A stretch of DNA of 64,000 bases from Axinella damicornis (GCA_963931865.1 OZ007513.1:5631837-5695836); one strand, 5' to 3'; numbered from the stretch's first letter, positions 1 to 11,640 are shown. Numbers and translations: made by a program. Notes: generated by a model not told the origin, from the letters alone.

Positions 1-387
1 GAAGAATGCACAGCAGCGTGGTAATATTAGAGCGCTACACGGATCCTTCACCCATAGAGTCCAGTCGGAAAGCTAAGTATTGTAATCGCTAATTACCTAC
101 GGTGTGGGCACTGACACAAAGGGAGGAGAATACTAATGTGTACAGTACACCTGTGAGAGGGTTAATTAATGTGTGAGCTTCATGGCCACACCAGATACCA
201 TCTCAGTTCTTCGCTAGCTAGGTCTAAAGTCCCCTATTCTGTGTATTTTTATTTCCCCTGAGTCACTATTGTCTGTGCTATCCATATGTCTGCCTATGCG
301 TCCAAGATGTCGACACCTCTTGACAATGCTCTTATTTGCACCCCTTTATTAATGCACTGCATTTTGTTCCCGTGTTGTCTTGCTGCT
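1..387. other. Intergenic, nothing recognised
   Basis: No coding, RNA or repeat signal was recognised here before the GC-rich minisatellite starts. Confidence 0.4.
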
Positions 388-560
388 GCTCCCTGGCCCG
401 ATTGCATCCGCTTCTACTGCTGCTCCCCGATTGCGCCCGCTTCAGCTGCTGCTGCATGCTCGCCGCTTGCGTCCGCTTCAGCTGCTGCTCCCGATCGCGT
501 CCGCTTCGGCTGCTGCTCCCCGATTGCGTCCGCTTCGACTGCTGCTCCCCGATTGCGTTT
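388..560. repeat. 29-bp GC-rich minisatellite (CTGCTGCTCC...GATTGCGTCCGCTTC)
   Basis: About five imperfect units of roughly 29 bp alternate a CTGCTGCTCC part with a CGATTGCGTCCGCTTC part. Open reading frames through it on both strands are repeat artefacts (Ala/Pro/Cys-rich or Gln/Ser/Arg-rich). The same unit occurs in reverse complement at 38521-38590. Confidence 0.8.
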
Positions 561-705
561 GCAGCCCCAGTTGGACTCCAGCCCAATGTTCTCGAACATT
601 CTTCGCGGAGTTCGAGGTTCAGTAAATAAATTAAAGTACGAAGGTCGCGCGTCACTATAGTCTAGTCCCGCCCCACGAACATCCCACTTCCGTCAATCAC
701 AGACA

Positions 706-1012
706 GACACACACACACACAGACACATGTTAAAATCTTAATGTATTGATATACACACTGACATTGTGATTCACAGCAACAGGCCTATAGGATTTCCAAT
801 GCACCTTCTTTGCATGAATTCATTGACCAGCAGACCCTATATTCCCAGGCCACCTGGGAGGATGAAACAAGTTTCCCTTTTCCCTCCTCCTCCTCCCAGC
901 TGTGGCATGGGAACAGGGCTGAGTGGAGCCATGTAGGCACGTCTGTTTCCTCCTTTAGTGTACCCTCCATTCATCCCTCCCTCCCTCCCTCCCTCCCTCC
1001 CTCCCTCCCTCC
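706..1012. repeat. (CA)n at 706-725 and (CCCT)n at 965-1012
   Basis: Simple-sequence tracts. The CCCT tract generates a Pro/Ser-rich open frame that I do not regard as a gene. Confidence 0.85.
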
Positions 1013-1080
1013 CCCTCCCACTCTCCTTCCTTCCTCCCTCCCTTCCAGATCTCCATTACTCCCTACATATGCTCCTGCTT

Positions 1081-1917
1081 AGGTATGATAATTTTAAAAC
1101 CAGAAATTGAACAGCTGTGTACATCATTTTTGAGGGGTGTGGCTACTGATCACATGAGTGTCACACGTTCAGATTGTACATGACTCCAATAGAGAATGCT
1201 GCATCTCGTCTGCTCCTCTGACAGTACAGTGAATTTTGGTTGCATTCGAATCTCCATATTTCCATACGGAATCAGGCTTAATACTGTGCAACCCTTTGTC
1301 CACACGTGCACATGGTACGAGTGCACAAGCGTATGTTCACCTGCAATTTCCATACGGATGCACCAAACCGATATTACTGGCAGATTTTAAATCCCTGTCT
1401 CTGTCATGTAATTGTATGGTGTACTACCAACTAAATAAAAGTTCTTGGAATTCGGTCGATTGCCGCCAGCACCTTACCGAGCAGGAGTGGTGACGTTACT
1501 GGGATGCCTGGCCAATAGGCCATTGTGAACACATTTCCCACTTCCCAAAACAAACAAAACAAACAAAGTAAGCGTTAGAGGAATTCCCAGCTGCCTCGAC
1601 AGTCCAAACCAGCTACTACAAGGGACATCTTGCACTGCCCCAACTGTTGATAAAGACACCCACTCCATAAAGTTCATGTCCCGAGTTCCACTCTGTATAC
1701 AGGATGTATATCTCCAAAGAGAAACGTGCACATCCCTTGAACGGCATACACATGCATCATTGGGACGTTGAGATACAAGCCGTCCGTCCGTGGACCTCAG
1801 GTCTGCCTTCTGCAAACCTGAGCTAGCCATGATTGTTTTACTAAGATCCCTCAGGCATAACAAAACTTTGCCTCAGGCACTGCATCTGCTATGTATGAGG
1901 TGATACCCCCAATACAC
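1081..1917. other. Intergenic, nothing recognised
   Basis: Both strands contain short open frames only, without recognisable domains or a convincing splice-site pair. Confidence 0.4.
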
Positions 1918-3537
1918 TGCCTGGGAATGAGGCTGTGACCCGATGCTGTATGGCCTGGGAATGAGGCTGTGACCCAATGCTGTATGGCCTGGGAATGAGG
2001 CTGTGACCCAATGCTGTATGGCCTGGGAATGAGGCTGTGACCCAATGCTGTATGGCCTGGGAATGAGGCTATGACCTGATGCTGTATGGCCAGGGAATGA
2101 GGCTGTGACCCAATGCTGTAGAGTCTGGGAATGAGGCTATGACCCAATGCTGTATGGCCAGGGAATGAGGCTATGACCCAATGCTGTACAGTCTGGGAAT
2201 GAGGCTATGATCCAATGCTGTACAGTCTGGGAATGAGGCTATGACCCGATGCTGTATGGCCTGGGAATGAGGCTATGACCCAATGCTGTATGGCCAGGGA
2301 ATGAGGCTATGACCCAATGTTGTACAGTCTGGGAATGAGGCTATGACCCGATGCTGTATGGCCTGGGAATGAGGCTATGACCCAATGCTGTATGGCCAGG
2401 GAATGAGGCTATGACCCAATGCTGTACAGTCTGGGAATGAGGCTATGACCCAATGCTGTATGGCCAGGGAATGAGGCTATGACCCAATGCTGTACAGTCT
2501 GGGAATGAGGCTATGACCCAATGCTGTATGGCCTGGGAATGAGGCTATGACCCAATGCTGTACAGTCTGGGAATGAGGCTATGACCCAATGCTGTATGGC
2601 CTGGGAATGAGGCTATGACCCAATGCTGTACAGTCTGGGAATGAGGCTATGACCCAATGCTGTATGGCCTGGGAATGAGGCTATGACCCAATGATGTACA
2701 GTCTGGGAATGAGGCTATGACCCGATGCTGTACGGCCTGGGAATGAGGCTATGACCCAATGCTGTATGGCCTGGGAATGAGGCTATGACCCAATGCTGTA
2801 TGGCCTGGGAATGAGGCTATGACCCAATGCTGTATGGCCTGGGAATGAGGCTGTGACCCAATGCTGTATGGCCAGGGAAGGAGGCTGTGACCCGATGCTG
2901 TATGGCCAGGGAATGAGGCTGTCCCCCGATGCTGTATGGCCTGGGAATGAGGCTATGACCCAATGCTGTACGGTCTGGGAATGAGGCTGTGACCCAATGC
3001 TGTATGGCCTGGGAATGAGGCTATGACCCGATGCTGTACGATCTGGGAATGAGGCTGTGACCCAATGCTGTATGGCCTGGGAATGAGGCTGTCCCCCGAT
3101 GCTGTATGGCCTGGGAGTGAGGCTATGACCCAATGCTGTATGGCCTGGGAATGAGGCTATGATCCGATGCTGTACGGTCTGGGAATGAGGCTGTGACCCA
3201 ATGCTGTATGGCCTGGGAATGAGGCTGTGACCCAATGCTGTATGGCCTGGGAATGAGGCTATGACCCAATGCTGTATGGCCTGGGAATGAGGCTGTGACC
3301 CAATGCTGTATGGCCTGGGAATGAGGTTGTGACCCAATGCTGTATGGCCTGGGAATGAGGCTATGACCCAATGCTGTATGGCCTGGGAATGAGGCTATGA
3401 CCCGATGCTGTATGGCCAGGGAATGAGGCTATGACCCAATGCTGTATGGCCTGGGAATGAGGCTATGATCCAATGCTGTATGGCCAGGGAATGAGGCTGT
3501 TACCCAATGCTGTATTGCCTGGGAATGAGGCTGTATG
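1918..3537. repeat. 34-bp minisatellite, about 48 copies
   Basis: The unit is a GCCTGGGAATGAGGCTATG part followed by ACCCAATGCTGTATG, about 34 bp in all. Variants alternate GGCC and ACAGT at one position and CTATG and CTGTG at another, so there is some higher-order structure. Because 34 is not a multiple of three, all three minus frames stay open and give the same 34-residue pattern, which is an artefact. The first half of the unit matches the end of the hairpin elements described at 15290 and 40016. Confidence 0.95.
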
Positions 3538-3540
3538 GCC

Positions 3541-3648
3541 ACAAGGCCACCACCCCTCCCTAGCACAAAGGGTGTAGGCACACTAGCACCGCCCACAAGG
3601 CCACCACCCACCCTAGCACAAAGGGTGTAGGCACACTAGCACATACTG
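3541..3648. repeat. 54-bp direct repeat, two copies
   Basis: Two adjacent copies start with ACAAGGCCACCACCC at 3541 and 3595 and end in AGGCACACTAGCAC. Confidence 0.8.
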
Positions 3649-3862
3649 ATCCATACTCGCAAGCCTCTTCCCACCAACTACCCACCCACCCACCCACAAG
3701 TTTCTCAAGGTCATGCTACTCCACACTCCTCTGGTCCACCAGCACTCCCACAATTACGTTTCTGTAGGGCATGTTACTCCTTCCATCAACCCTCCTCCCA
3801 CCCCCACACATACACACGCTCCCTACACCTCCCACCAACCTCCCCTCCTCCCACTCACCTCA

Positions 3863-3866
3863 CCCC

Positions 3867-3897
<31 letters not shown>

Positions 3898-3901
3898 ACA
3901 C
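3863..3901. repeat. Poly-C then (CA)n
   Basis: About 21 consecutive C residues are followed by alternating CA. Open frames through the tract are artefacts. Confidence 0.9.
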
Positions 3902-3999
3902 TCACATGTCTCTGCTGTTGACATGGTTGTCAATGTTGACGGCTGCGCTGAAGGCATGTTGATGCACTTCCCCCATTCTGTCCGTACCTGCCTGCAGGG

Positions 4000-4085
4000 T
4001 AGTGCGTGGATGCAGGATAGTGTATGGATGCAGGATAGTGTGTTGATGCAGGATAGTGTGTTGATGCAGGATAGTGCATGCAGTA
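4000..4085. repeat. 17-bp tandem repeat (GATGCAGGATAGTGTGT)
   Basis: About five units with small substitutions. Confidence 0.85.
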
Positions 4086-4232
4086 TAGTGTGAGTGGGTA
4101 CAAGTAGCACTAGTGTAGGCTTTGAATCTGACAGAAAGTGCAGGATCACATATGATTTGCATCCAACTTCCCTTGCTCTCCCATCATATCCCCTTCCTCC
4201 GCTTATCACTCCCCCCTCCACCCACTCACCCC

Positions 4233-4470
4233 TTCATCCCCTCGTCACTCACCCTTCTTCCCCTCGTCACTCCCCTTCATCCCCTCGTCACTCCCCTTCA
4301 TCCCTCGTCACTCCCTTTCACCCCCTTGTCACTTCCCTTCATCCCCTCGTCACTCCCCTTCATCCCTTTGTCACTCACCCTTCTTCCGCTCGTCACTCCC
4401 CTTCATCCCCTCGTCACTCCCCTTCCTCCACCTACTCACCCTTCTTCCCCTCGTCACTCCCCTTCCTCCA
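4233..4470. repeat. 22-bp C/T-rich minisatellite (CTTCATCCCCTCGTCACTCC)
   Basis: Roughly ten imperfect units. Both overlapping plus frames encode Pro/Ser/Leu/His-rich low-complexity peptide and are not called as genes. The tract lies just downstream of the 4571-5119 minus-strand gene candidate. Confidence 0.8.
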
Positions 4471-4570
4471 CCAACTCAACCCACTCCCTCCACCAACTCC
4501 CCTCCCTCCATCCAATCACCCCTCCCTGCACCCAATCTCCCCTGCCTTCTCCACTCCCCCTAGACTCACC

Positions 4571-4856
4571 TCACTGTGAGAGTACACCACTACGAGGTCC
4601 ACCCTGGGTCACCAGTCCATGCAGGAAGTCCATGATACTCGGCAGCTTATGAAATGAGAGCTCCACATACTCCTTCACCACATCCTAAGGGAGACAAGGT
4701 GACGTGCTTTAATCAAGAGAAGCATGTACTTAGGATTTGCTATCCATTCCAGGAATCTCCAGTCTTCTCTAGTAATCTCCCGAGGAGGATGGTCAAAAAT
4801 CTCTAGTAATGGTCACTGACATCTTACCGCATGTATGTAAGAACAGCCCAGTTATC

Positions 4857-4901
<45 letters not shown>

Positions 4902-5119
4902 ATGATTTGTAACTCTCACACACACAAACACACCTTTATGACGGAGAGATCGTGTTGAGGAGGAGGGATAACCGTACCAACGATGACCATGTTGTGGAAC
5001 GTCCCCATGCTGGTGTGGGCTTTGAAGAAGTCTTCCTCAATCTTTAGATCACTCTCTTCAAATGTGTTGAGATAGCTGTGGTGAAACGGAAGGAGATAGA
5101 CAGCCTTAATTGGTTTCAT
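4571..5119 (-). CDS. Small two-exon gene candidate, function unknown
   Basis: Exon 1 runs 5119 to 4934 (ATG at 5119-5117, 62 codons) and ends at AAG before GTGTGT. Exon 2 runs 4684 to 4571, follows a TTAG acceptor, keeps phase 0 and ends at a TGA. The joined product would be 99 residues, starting MKPIKAVYLLPF, with an acidic FEESDLKIEEDFF stretch and a PPPQHDL turn. Exon 2 is predicted helical (VVKEYVELSFHKLPSIMDFL). There is no signal peptide or membrane segment. The frame stays open upstream of the ATG to about 5233, so exon 1 could instead be internal with an acceptor further up. The intron contains a run of about 41 C. I do not recognise the family. The codon-like composition and matched phases argue for a real gene or gene end. 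Confidence 0.45.
4859..4899. repeat. Poly-C tract, about 41 nt
   Basis: Uninterrupted C run inside the intron of the minus-strand gene candidate, so it would be G-rich in that transcript. Confidence 0.95.
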
Positions 5120-5841
5120 GGCACACCCATCAGTCGGTGGAGTTTCAGATGTTACTAGGCAACCAACTACGCTTGTCGGGAGTAGTGTATGCACAACAAG
5201 TGCAGTGTGTGCAAAAATGGTGGTTATGGACACTAGCGTAAATACAACTTCAATGGCGATATGGTTGCTGCCAGTGGTTGCTATGACAATCAGTTTCCTG
5301 TGCTGGAAGGGTTAATGTTAGCCCCCACTGGAAGAACACTCAATCATCAAAAGATTGAGCAATTCTGTGGTAAGGGGCTTCAATACAAACACTGTATTTG
5401 TGCAATCAGACACTAGCATCTACATGTATGACAGTTCAGCATAATACCATAATACTAAGAATACCATCTAGGGGGACTACACCGGTTTACAAGTCTGTTG
5501 TCCAGAGAGCGTGGTGAGCTATGGTGCCAATACACTTGACCCATTGTAGTATTACTTTGTGAGTATGTCATTGGGTGCCATTGTTAGGATAACGCCAACA
5601 CCTGACCATAACGTGTCTCACTGGTGGGATCTCATCAAGCTCGAGTTATTGTCAAGTCAAATTATGAATCTGATCTGGACAACGGATTTGCAAACCACTT
5701 TAGCACTCAGTTTACTGGTCTCCGTCAGAAAGGTCTTTTGGGTAGGAAATCGGTCCAATAGTCTTATAACAATCTAGCCCTACAAGAAGGCTTCAAGGCA
5801 GCATACGTATGCATGCATGCACCTCAGTAATATAAACATAC

Positions 5842-6095
5842 CTTCTTGGGTGGCAGTAGACGTGACGTACTTTCTTTGTCAGCAACTGTGTCTGCTTCCA
5901 TCAGATGCAAAGCTTGACAAACCGCTTTCCAGGAGGGTCTTGCAGTGTTTTCTAGCCAGCGAGACAGCATCTCGGTTTTGCAGCGCGTGTTGTCACCACG
6001 GTAGTTCCTCTCGATCATGCCCAGCCCAGGGCCACTGAGGTCAAGATTGACGCTGAGCGAGTGCCAATCGAAAACAAATTTCAATGAGTGCTTTC
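5842..6095 (-). CDS. Death-domain exon (intact frame)
   Basis: The minus strand encodes about 80 residues with the pattern of a Death domain: a DWHSLSVNLDL start, GLGMIERNYRGDNTRCKTEML in the middle, then the conserved RWLENT and SWKAVCQALHLM. The exon ends in AAG before a GTATGT donor. A weak CTGAAAG acceptor near 6095 is possible. Death domains mediate homotypic assembly of signalling complexes (apoptosis and innate immunity scaffolds); that is family knowledge. Neighbouring exons were not found, so the full protein is unknown. The second copy at 51361-51615 carries a frameshift, whereas this one is open throughout. It could be an internal exon of a live gene or a recent orphan copy. Confidence 0.6.
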
Positions 6096-7129
6096 AGAGT
6101 GGGCGTGCGTGGCAGGAGTTGCATGAGCTGTTGGGAGAAAATTAACCTGGTAACTTGCTGATTATAAAAGCAAGATATTGGAAATCAGCTCTCTAATCTC
6201 TGACTGGTAGCAGGCTGGTAGAGTAAAGTTGGGTGGAATAACTTGGAACGGGTACCCAGTAGTACCCAGTACCCAGTACCCAGCGTAAGCTACATGTAAC
6301 CATGGAGATTGGTGAGTGGTCTGAACAGCCTCAGTGGGATTTAACAAACCCATGGAAGGTCTAACAAAATTAGAATGCCTGAATGCTGTTCCCAGACAAT
6401 TGAATTAGGCCAACATGATAATCAACAAGACCAAAGCCACAGGGTGTTTATGTAGGCTTAAAGCACAGTCTGCACAGAGGTTTTCAATGATCTTGTTTGT
6501 AGAACGGAAGTCACATGAATGCAGTTCTCTGACCAATCAGCGTCTAGTAGTCACAAGTTGTCATGCATGCGAGCTACGTACAGTAGCTATATAGACTAGC
6601 AGACTCAGGCAGTGTTTATGACTCACAGTTGAATGCTGTACCGGAGGAAGTTAATTCCACAGCTTCAGGAAGTGATTCGACCGGAAAGCGCCCAATCGCG
6701 CCTTCTTACTAGTCAGCCTTGTGGATCTACCGGTGATTGGTGTACAGAATACCTTTGTAGGACCCGGCGTAAGTCTTTGCTGTAAGCGTTTGTCCGCCCT
6801 GGTTCACTGAGATCGAGAGCGCTTGAGCTCTTACGGTTTGAATTTGCATTCGTGTAACTTCCGGTTTTCATTCTGGCCTGAAAATTGCAAGGACTCTGAA
6901 AAACCTCTGTAAAAGCACTCAATTAGCCACATCACTTCCTATTACACTCTGGTGTCAGAGGTCAAGGCCTCTAATTAAGGGGAACCCCCAGGGAAATCCC
7001 CCACAGTTGTGAACTGCTCACAACTCAACTCACATCCAAGCACTGTAGCCTCATCCTCGGGCCACTCCCACTGGAAATGAGGTGGGAATGAGCTGGCTAT
7101 GATCTACATTGTAGTCTGTGAATGAGTAT

Positions 7130-7715
7130 ACGGCCTGGAAATGAGGATGCATCCCGGAAATGAGTCTATGGTCTGGAAATGGGCTGGGAATGAGGCTATG
7201 GGCTGGGAAAGAGGGGATGAGGCTATGGCCTGAGATGGAGGCTATGGCCTGGGATGGAGGCTATGGCCTGGGATGGAGGCTATAGCCTGGGAATGAGGCT
7301 ATGGGCTGGGAATGAGGCAATGGCCTGAAAATGAGGAGATGGCCTGGGATGGAGGCTATAGCCTGGGATGGAGGTTATGGCCTGGGAATGAGGCTATGGG
7401 CTGGGAATGAGGCTATGGCCTGAAAATGAGGAGATGGCCTGAGATGGAGGCTATAGCCTGGGATGGAGGCTATGGCCTGGGATGGAGGCTATGGCCTGGG
7501 AATGAGGCTATGGGCTGGGAATGAGGCTATGGCCTGAAAATGAGGAGATGGCCTGAGATGGAGGCTATAGCCTGGGATGGAGGCTATGGCCTGGGATGGA
7601 GGCTATGGCCTGGGAATGAGGCTATGGGCTGGGAATGAGGCTATGGCCTGAAAATGAGGAGATGGCCTGGGATGGAGGATATGGCCTGGGATGGAGGCAA
7701 TGGCCTGGAATGCCT
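7130..7715. repeat. 19-20 bp minisatellite (GCCTGGGATGGAGGCTATG)
   Basis: Tandem units of GCCTGGGAATGAGGCTATG, GCCTGGGATGGAGGCTATG and GCCTGAAAATGAGGAGATG types, arranged in a higher-order block of about 115 bp that recurs four times. The unit shares GCCTGGGAATGAGGCTAT with the 34-bp array at 1918-3537. Confidence 0.9.
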
Positions 7716-8282
7716 GGGAATGAAAATGAAACAAACAAATTGGAGGTAACATGTGTAAGACTGGGAGTTGATCATATACATTACTTAGGATAAGGCCTAC
7801 ACTGGAATATGGATCTACACTCAGCAACGGAAGCACAGGAAGCACAGGAAGCACATCAAGCACATCGGAGTTGACACTTTGGTTCTCTTAGAGCCAAACC
7901 CTTACCCAAACAGTTTAGATAAGCTAGCCTTGCTGCTCAAGATTTTTGTCATGAGTGGGCCATTTTCTCTAACTCCATGCACATCAACTACAGTCTTGTA
8001 GCTGCGAGGCAAAGGAAAGCCTGCATACAACGCTAACCAAACACAGCGTTAGTGACTAGACCAGCATACCAAGCATTACTATTAATTTACTAATGACAAC
8101 TACTGGGTACTTACTGTACATTACTGTTTGCACAGAGTATCAGTAATACGTGAACTACAGTGTGAATGCACAGCTGCTGTCATATTGAAATTGGACCCCC
8201 CTAAAATGGATCCCCCGGAACTAATTTTTCAGTAAACACTTCAAATATATGGACCCCCTGGAACTAATTTTTCAGAGATACG

Positions 8283-8635
8283 AGGGGCAACTGCACTCCT
8301 GGTAGCCGACATGCAACCGGTTGCAACTCGCTGGTCGCGCAAGCTACGCGTCGCAGCTCATTCCAATTAACACACATGTCACATGAGGACCATGTTCGGT
8401 CGATTGAGCCGGCAATGGCGTCCAAAGGGAAGACAAGAACTTATTTTAGCACTCACAACTTCACCAGCACGGTGAGTTTCGGCATGTGAGCGTCAGTGAA
8501 CGATAGCGATTACGGCTGTGTGGTCAGGATCTTTGTGGGGCCTTTGTAAGACTGTACTGGCAACCAACGTCGAAGAGAGCAATCGAGCAATGGCGTCCAA
8601 AAATTTCAGTTGTTTGAAGAATTTGTTCGGATGAA
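8283..8635. mobile_element. Dispersed repeat with GGGGCAACTGCACTCCTGGTAG end
   Basis: Sequence beginning GATACGAGGGGCAACTGCACT is closely related to 61628-62133 and partly to 19735-20100: shared CTCATTCCAATTAACACACATG, ATGGCGTCCAAAGGGAAGAC and GGTGAGTTTCGGCATGT blocks. It ends near a run of 23 G (8636-8658). Probably a nonautonomous element; no coding capacity. Confidence 0.6.
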
Positions 8636-8658
8636 GGGGGGGGGGGGGGGGGGGGGGG
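8636..8658. repeat. Poly-G tract
   Basis: Uninterrupted G run of about 23 nt. Confidence 0.95.
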
Positions 8659-8850
8659 AAGTATTTTACGGGGGTCTAAATTTAACATGACAGGGCCACT
8701 CTACAATGTCCCCCAAGTCCACTTTCCAATGTTCATTTTGACTCCTGGGTTGCAAAGTGACATACCCCTTGGGGATCTGCCTCCGCTATTCGATACACCA
8801 AAACAGTGAATTGGTTTAGCAGGGTTTATGGGCGAGATTGCAGTCACCAT

Positions 8851-8958
8851 TAGTCTAGCTGCTAGACCCTCCTCTCCCTCCCGGAAATGAAATAACGGAA
8901 ACGCGGAAGTCACCATTAGTCTAGCTGGGAGGGAGAGGAGGGTCTAGCAGCTAGACTA
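8851..8958. repeat. Perfect 32-bp inverted repeat
   Basis: Arms 8851-8882 and 8927-8958 are exact reverse complements (TAGTCTAGCTGCTAGACCC outward end) around a 44-nt spacer. CACCATTAGTCTAGCTG also occurs directly repeated at 8845 and 8911. Foldback or MITE-like structure starting TAGTCT, as in the TAGTCTCG elements elsewhere. Confidence 0.8.
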
Positions 8959-8996
8959 AGTCACCATATAATCGGTGAGAACTCACGGGAAGGTTC

Positions 8997-10314
8997 TTGT
9001 CATCCGCTTTTCTGAATCTTGTTCCTGAATTATTCGTGTGTGCAGGTCAAGGTTCTCCTCCAAATACAGCACACGTAGATCTACACCGCATGAGCCATTA
9101 CGTCATCCATCAAGGAACCAGTATATTATTATACATGTACAGCTCGCAGTTGCTGTTCAAGACACTCATACACTGCGCTCCAAGTCTCTCCACAGAGGAT
9201 CGCAGGCGGCACAGCTGGCCTCGGATCTCCACGCTCTGGGGTAGCGTTTCTTCAACTGAAATGGGTATGAGGTTGATATGGAGTGGAGTGTATTTACATT
9301 ATTTGGTGGGCTCTAATATAGACTTATGAAATGTATGCTGCGCGGATGATTGAAGAGTTGGGACGGGACGGATTTAATACTTGTGGTCTTCTTCACGACA
9401 GTCAAAAGCTCCTGATGTTGTTTTCAGGGTTTTTTTCCTATGCAACAGCATGGGATACTAGTCTCGGTACCAGACTATTCTCGCACGGCGGAATAGTCTG
9501 GAAGACTGCCCATATATGTGTGGTTCCATCACTCACACCATATGCGTGAGCAATAAGTAGGTGCGAACCACAGCGGCTCCATACACGGCACGTTTATTCC
9601 AAGGCGTTAAAGTATAGTAGTGAACTCTGCTGTATATGGATGCGCTGTGGTTTGCAGACTTTTCAGTGGTGTCAGAACCACTCGTATATGGTCAGTCTTT
9701 CAGACTATTCTGCCGTGCGGGAATAGTCTGAAACATCCGCCAAATCCCAGCTTCATATCTCATTCCTAGCCCAAGATACTTAGTCTGCATATATACATAG
9801 CCTTGTTCCCAGGGCTTCAACACCACCAGTTTTGAGTATTTTTGGATACTGTAAACGCTGGAGGTGCAGAACGTCTGGGAACTGCATGCCCTCAGGACAC
9901 CCTCCACTGCAACTGGCAACTAGGTGCATGTAGCACAAAATTTGATCTTTGCTGGCCTCACTGTGTATCCTTGGTGTGCTGTCGCTCACCAGGAGTTCTG
10001 TTTCTGCCAATTGTTTATTGATCCACTTTTGGCAGATATGGCTCATCATTCACCCGACAGAACAGGATTGCTGTTTCAGCCAATTTTGGCTTATTTGATG
10101 TGTCAAAGTGTGTCTGAAATAGTTTCTGCACGTTTTGGCATGTGAACATATATACCTAGGTACCTGGGTGCATGCACGTGTGCATGTGTTTTGTCGGATG
10201 CCATACTATGCAAGACACTGTTGCAGTGATTCACAGTGTCAGCAGGAGGTGGCCTTGCAGTCTCAATGAGCCGCTAAAGCCATCATGGGTTGTTTTTGTG
10301 TGTGCAGATGCTCT
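8997..10314. other. Non-coding stretch with an inverted repeat at 9465-9722
   Basis: CAGACTATTC...GAATAGTCTG hairpins lie at about 9473-9492 and 9703-9733 in opposite orientation, each followed by flanking matches, so 9465-9735 may be a foldback element. A degenerate hairpin-MITE remnant (GTTCCCAGGGCTTCAACACC) is at 9806-9895. The plus-strand frames 8997-9549 show no recognisable domain. Confidence 0.45.
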
Positions 10315-10456
10315 CTAATGCTGAATAAGTAGGCAAGACTGACAGGAAGTGATGTAATCACTTCCTTTCTGATGAGATTCATCTAAGATGAATCTCATCA
10401 GGCTGCCATTGGGTGGGCAACCCAGATGGGGCACAGCAAGCCATGCCAGAACCTCA

Positions 10457-10576
10457 TTCCCTCCCTCCCTCCCTCCCTCCCTCCCTCCCTTCCCTCCCTC
10501 CCTCCCTCCCTCCCTCCCTCCCTCCCTCCCTCCCTCCCTCCCTCCCTCCCTCCTCCCTCCCCCCCCCCCCCCCCCC
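10457..10576. repeat. (CCCT)n followed by poly-C
   Basis: About 25 CCCT units then a C run. All six open frames across it are artefacts. Confidence 0.95.
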
Positions 10577-10589
10577 GCATCCCCCACCC

Positions 10590-10970
10590 ACCAGCTCTGA
10601 GTCCGTCTTCCACCAGTTGGAGAAACTGTTCCCTCCCTTACTATATGCCGTGGTGTGGATGATGATCGGCATCACCAGCTGCAGAACCACCCTGAAGCTC
10701 TCTCAAGTTGGTGAGAGAGCTCACATAAAGTATCCTAGTACCTACCCTACAATATACCAGGGTTTCTTCCCCCCCCTCCTCCCAACTTTCTGTATACGTT
10801 CTATTTTGCCCTCCCTTGTGATAATAAACCCTGAGTATACCATACTGCATTCTTCTCTGCCAGGGCCTGAGCTTGTAGCTGAAGGACCAAAGGTTGAGGC
10901 ACCTGTGGAATCAGATCTACAGTGAAGTGATCAGTACCATGCTAAGGATCGTACATCGCCTGGACCTAGC
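10590..10970 (+). other. Two exon-like segments, unidentified gene remnant
   Basis: The frame at 10590-10711 encodes SESVFHQLEKLFPPLLYAVV followed by a hydrophobic segment, and ends at a GTGAGAG donor-like site. After CTCTGCCAG (near 10862) a second segment reads RLRHLWNQIYSEVISTMLRI and VHRLDLAL, but in that frame there is a stop just upstream. The pieces look protein-derived because of their amphipathic Leu/Ile/Trp patterning. I cannot name the family. Probably pseudogene exons. Confidence 0.3.
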
Positions 10971-11239
10971 TCTCATTAGAATCACCCCTCTCTGCTGCAC
11001 AAGAGGTGATACCGTAGGCACTCTAATTATATGTCCTTTCTAATTCTGTGTCAAAATTCAAAGTCTTAAACCTATAATTTCCATAAGTGTGTTGCACTCT
11101 GGGGACTAATTTCCTATTGTTGCTTAACGCCATTATAACAGCAGCATGACAGCTAGCTCGAAAGCATACACAGTACAGTTGAACAGCAAAGAGTCTGCAT
11201 CACATCATTGCCTGTGAACGTTGATGTATAAAGGTATAG

Positions 11240-11640
11240 TTGCGATATGGGGGGTGGGGGTGGAGGGGGGGGGGGGACCTGTAGTCATTTCAGCAGGTCC
11301 TGGATCAGTTCATTATCCAATCAGCTAGGTACGAACGCTCCGCAGCTAGTTGAAACTCCATACACTCTACACAACTTTGCCAGTCAGTGTTTGAGGTTGG
11401 GCCCCATCCTCCACCTGACATCATTCGTGTGATGGATAGTACCAGGCCTACCCCATTTTCTTCCGCATCCTTGTATTATTGTCGATGCAAACCGAAGAAC
11501 AGAAAACGGAGTAGGCCTTGGATTGTGGCTAGGGAGGGGGGTGTCCTGGGATCCCCCCCCCCCCCCCCCCCCCCCCCCCCAGAGCAAGTTTCCCCTCGAT
11601 TATTATTATGGAACCCCCAAGGATAATATCTAGAGGACTG
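11240..11640. repeat. G and C homopolymers plus dispersed repeat
   Basis: A G-rich run lies at 11250-11277 and a C run at 11553-11580. The DNA between them (GGCCCCATCCTCCACCTGACATC) resembles segments at 48270-48390 and 50095-50150, so it is a dispersed or intron-derived repeat. Confidence 0.55.

Larger units (their letters stand above)
5454..8000. repeat. Segmental duplication, copy 1 (partner 50953-53448)
   Basis: From TAAGAATACCATCTAG to CATCAACTACAGTCTTGTA the sequence is repeated in the same orientation about 45.5 kb downstream, with substitutions and small indels. It includes a Death-domain exon, unrecognised flanking sequence and a 19-20 bp minisatellite. Homology stops abruptly at 8000. 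Confidence 0.9.

Noticed and set aside
1918..3537. Possible CRISPR-like array
   Set aside because: Units are contiguous and homogeneous, with no unique spacers, and the DNA is eukaryotic.
1851..3611. Minus-strand open frames with SLIPRPYSIGSQPHSQ repeats
   Set aside because: They arise because a 34-bp tandem repeat without stops reads openly in all three frames; no start, splice or conservation support.
3713..4652. Pro/Ser/His-rich plus-strand frames
   Set aside because: Explained by poly-C, (CA)n and the 22-bp CT-rich minisatellite.
10315..10925. Gly/Glu/Arg-rich and Pro/Ser-rich frames over CCCT repeats
   Set aside because: Simple-sequence artefacts; only the piece after 10590 has protein-like composition.
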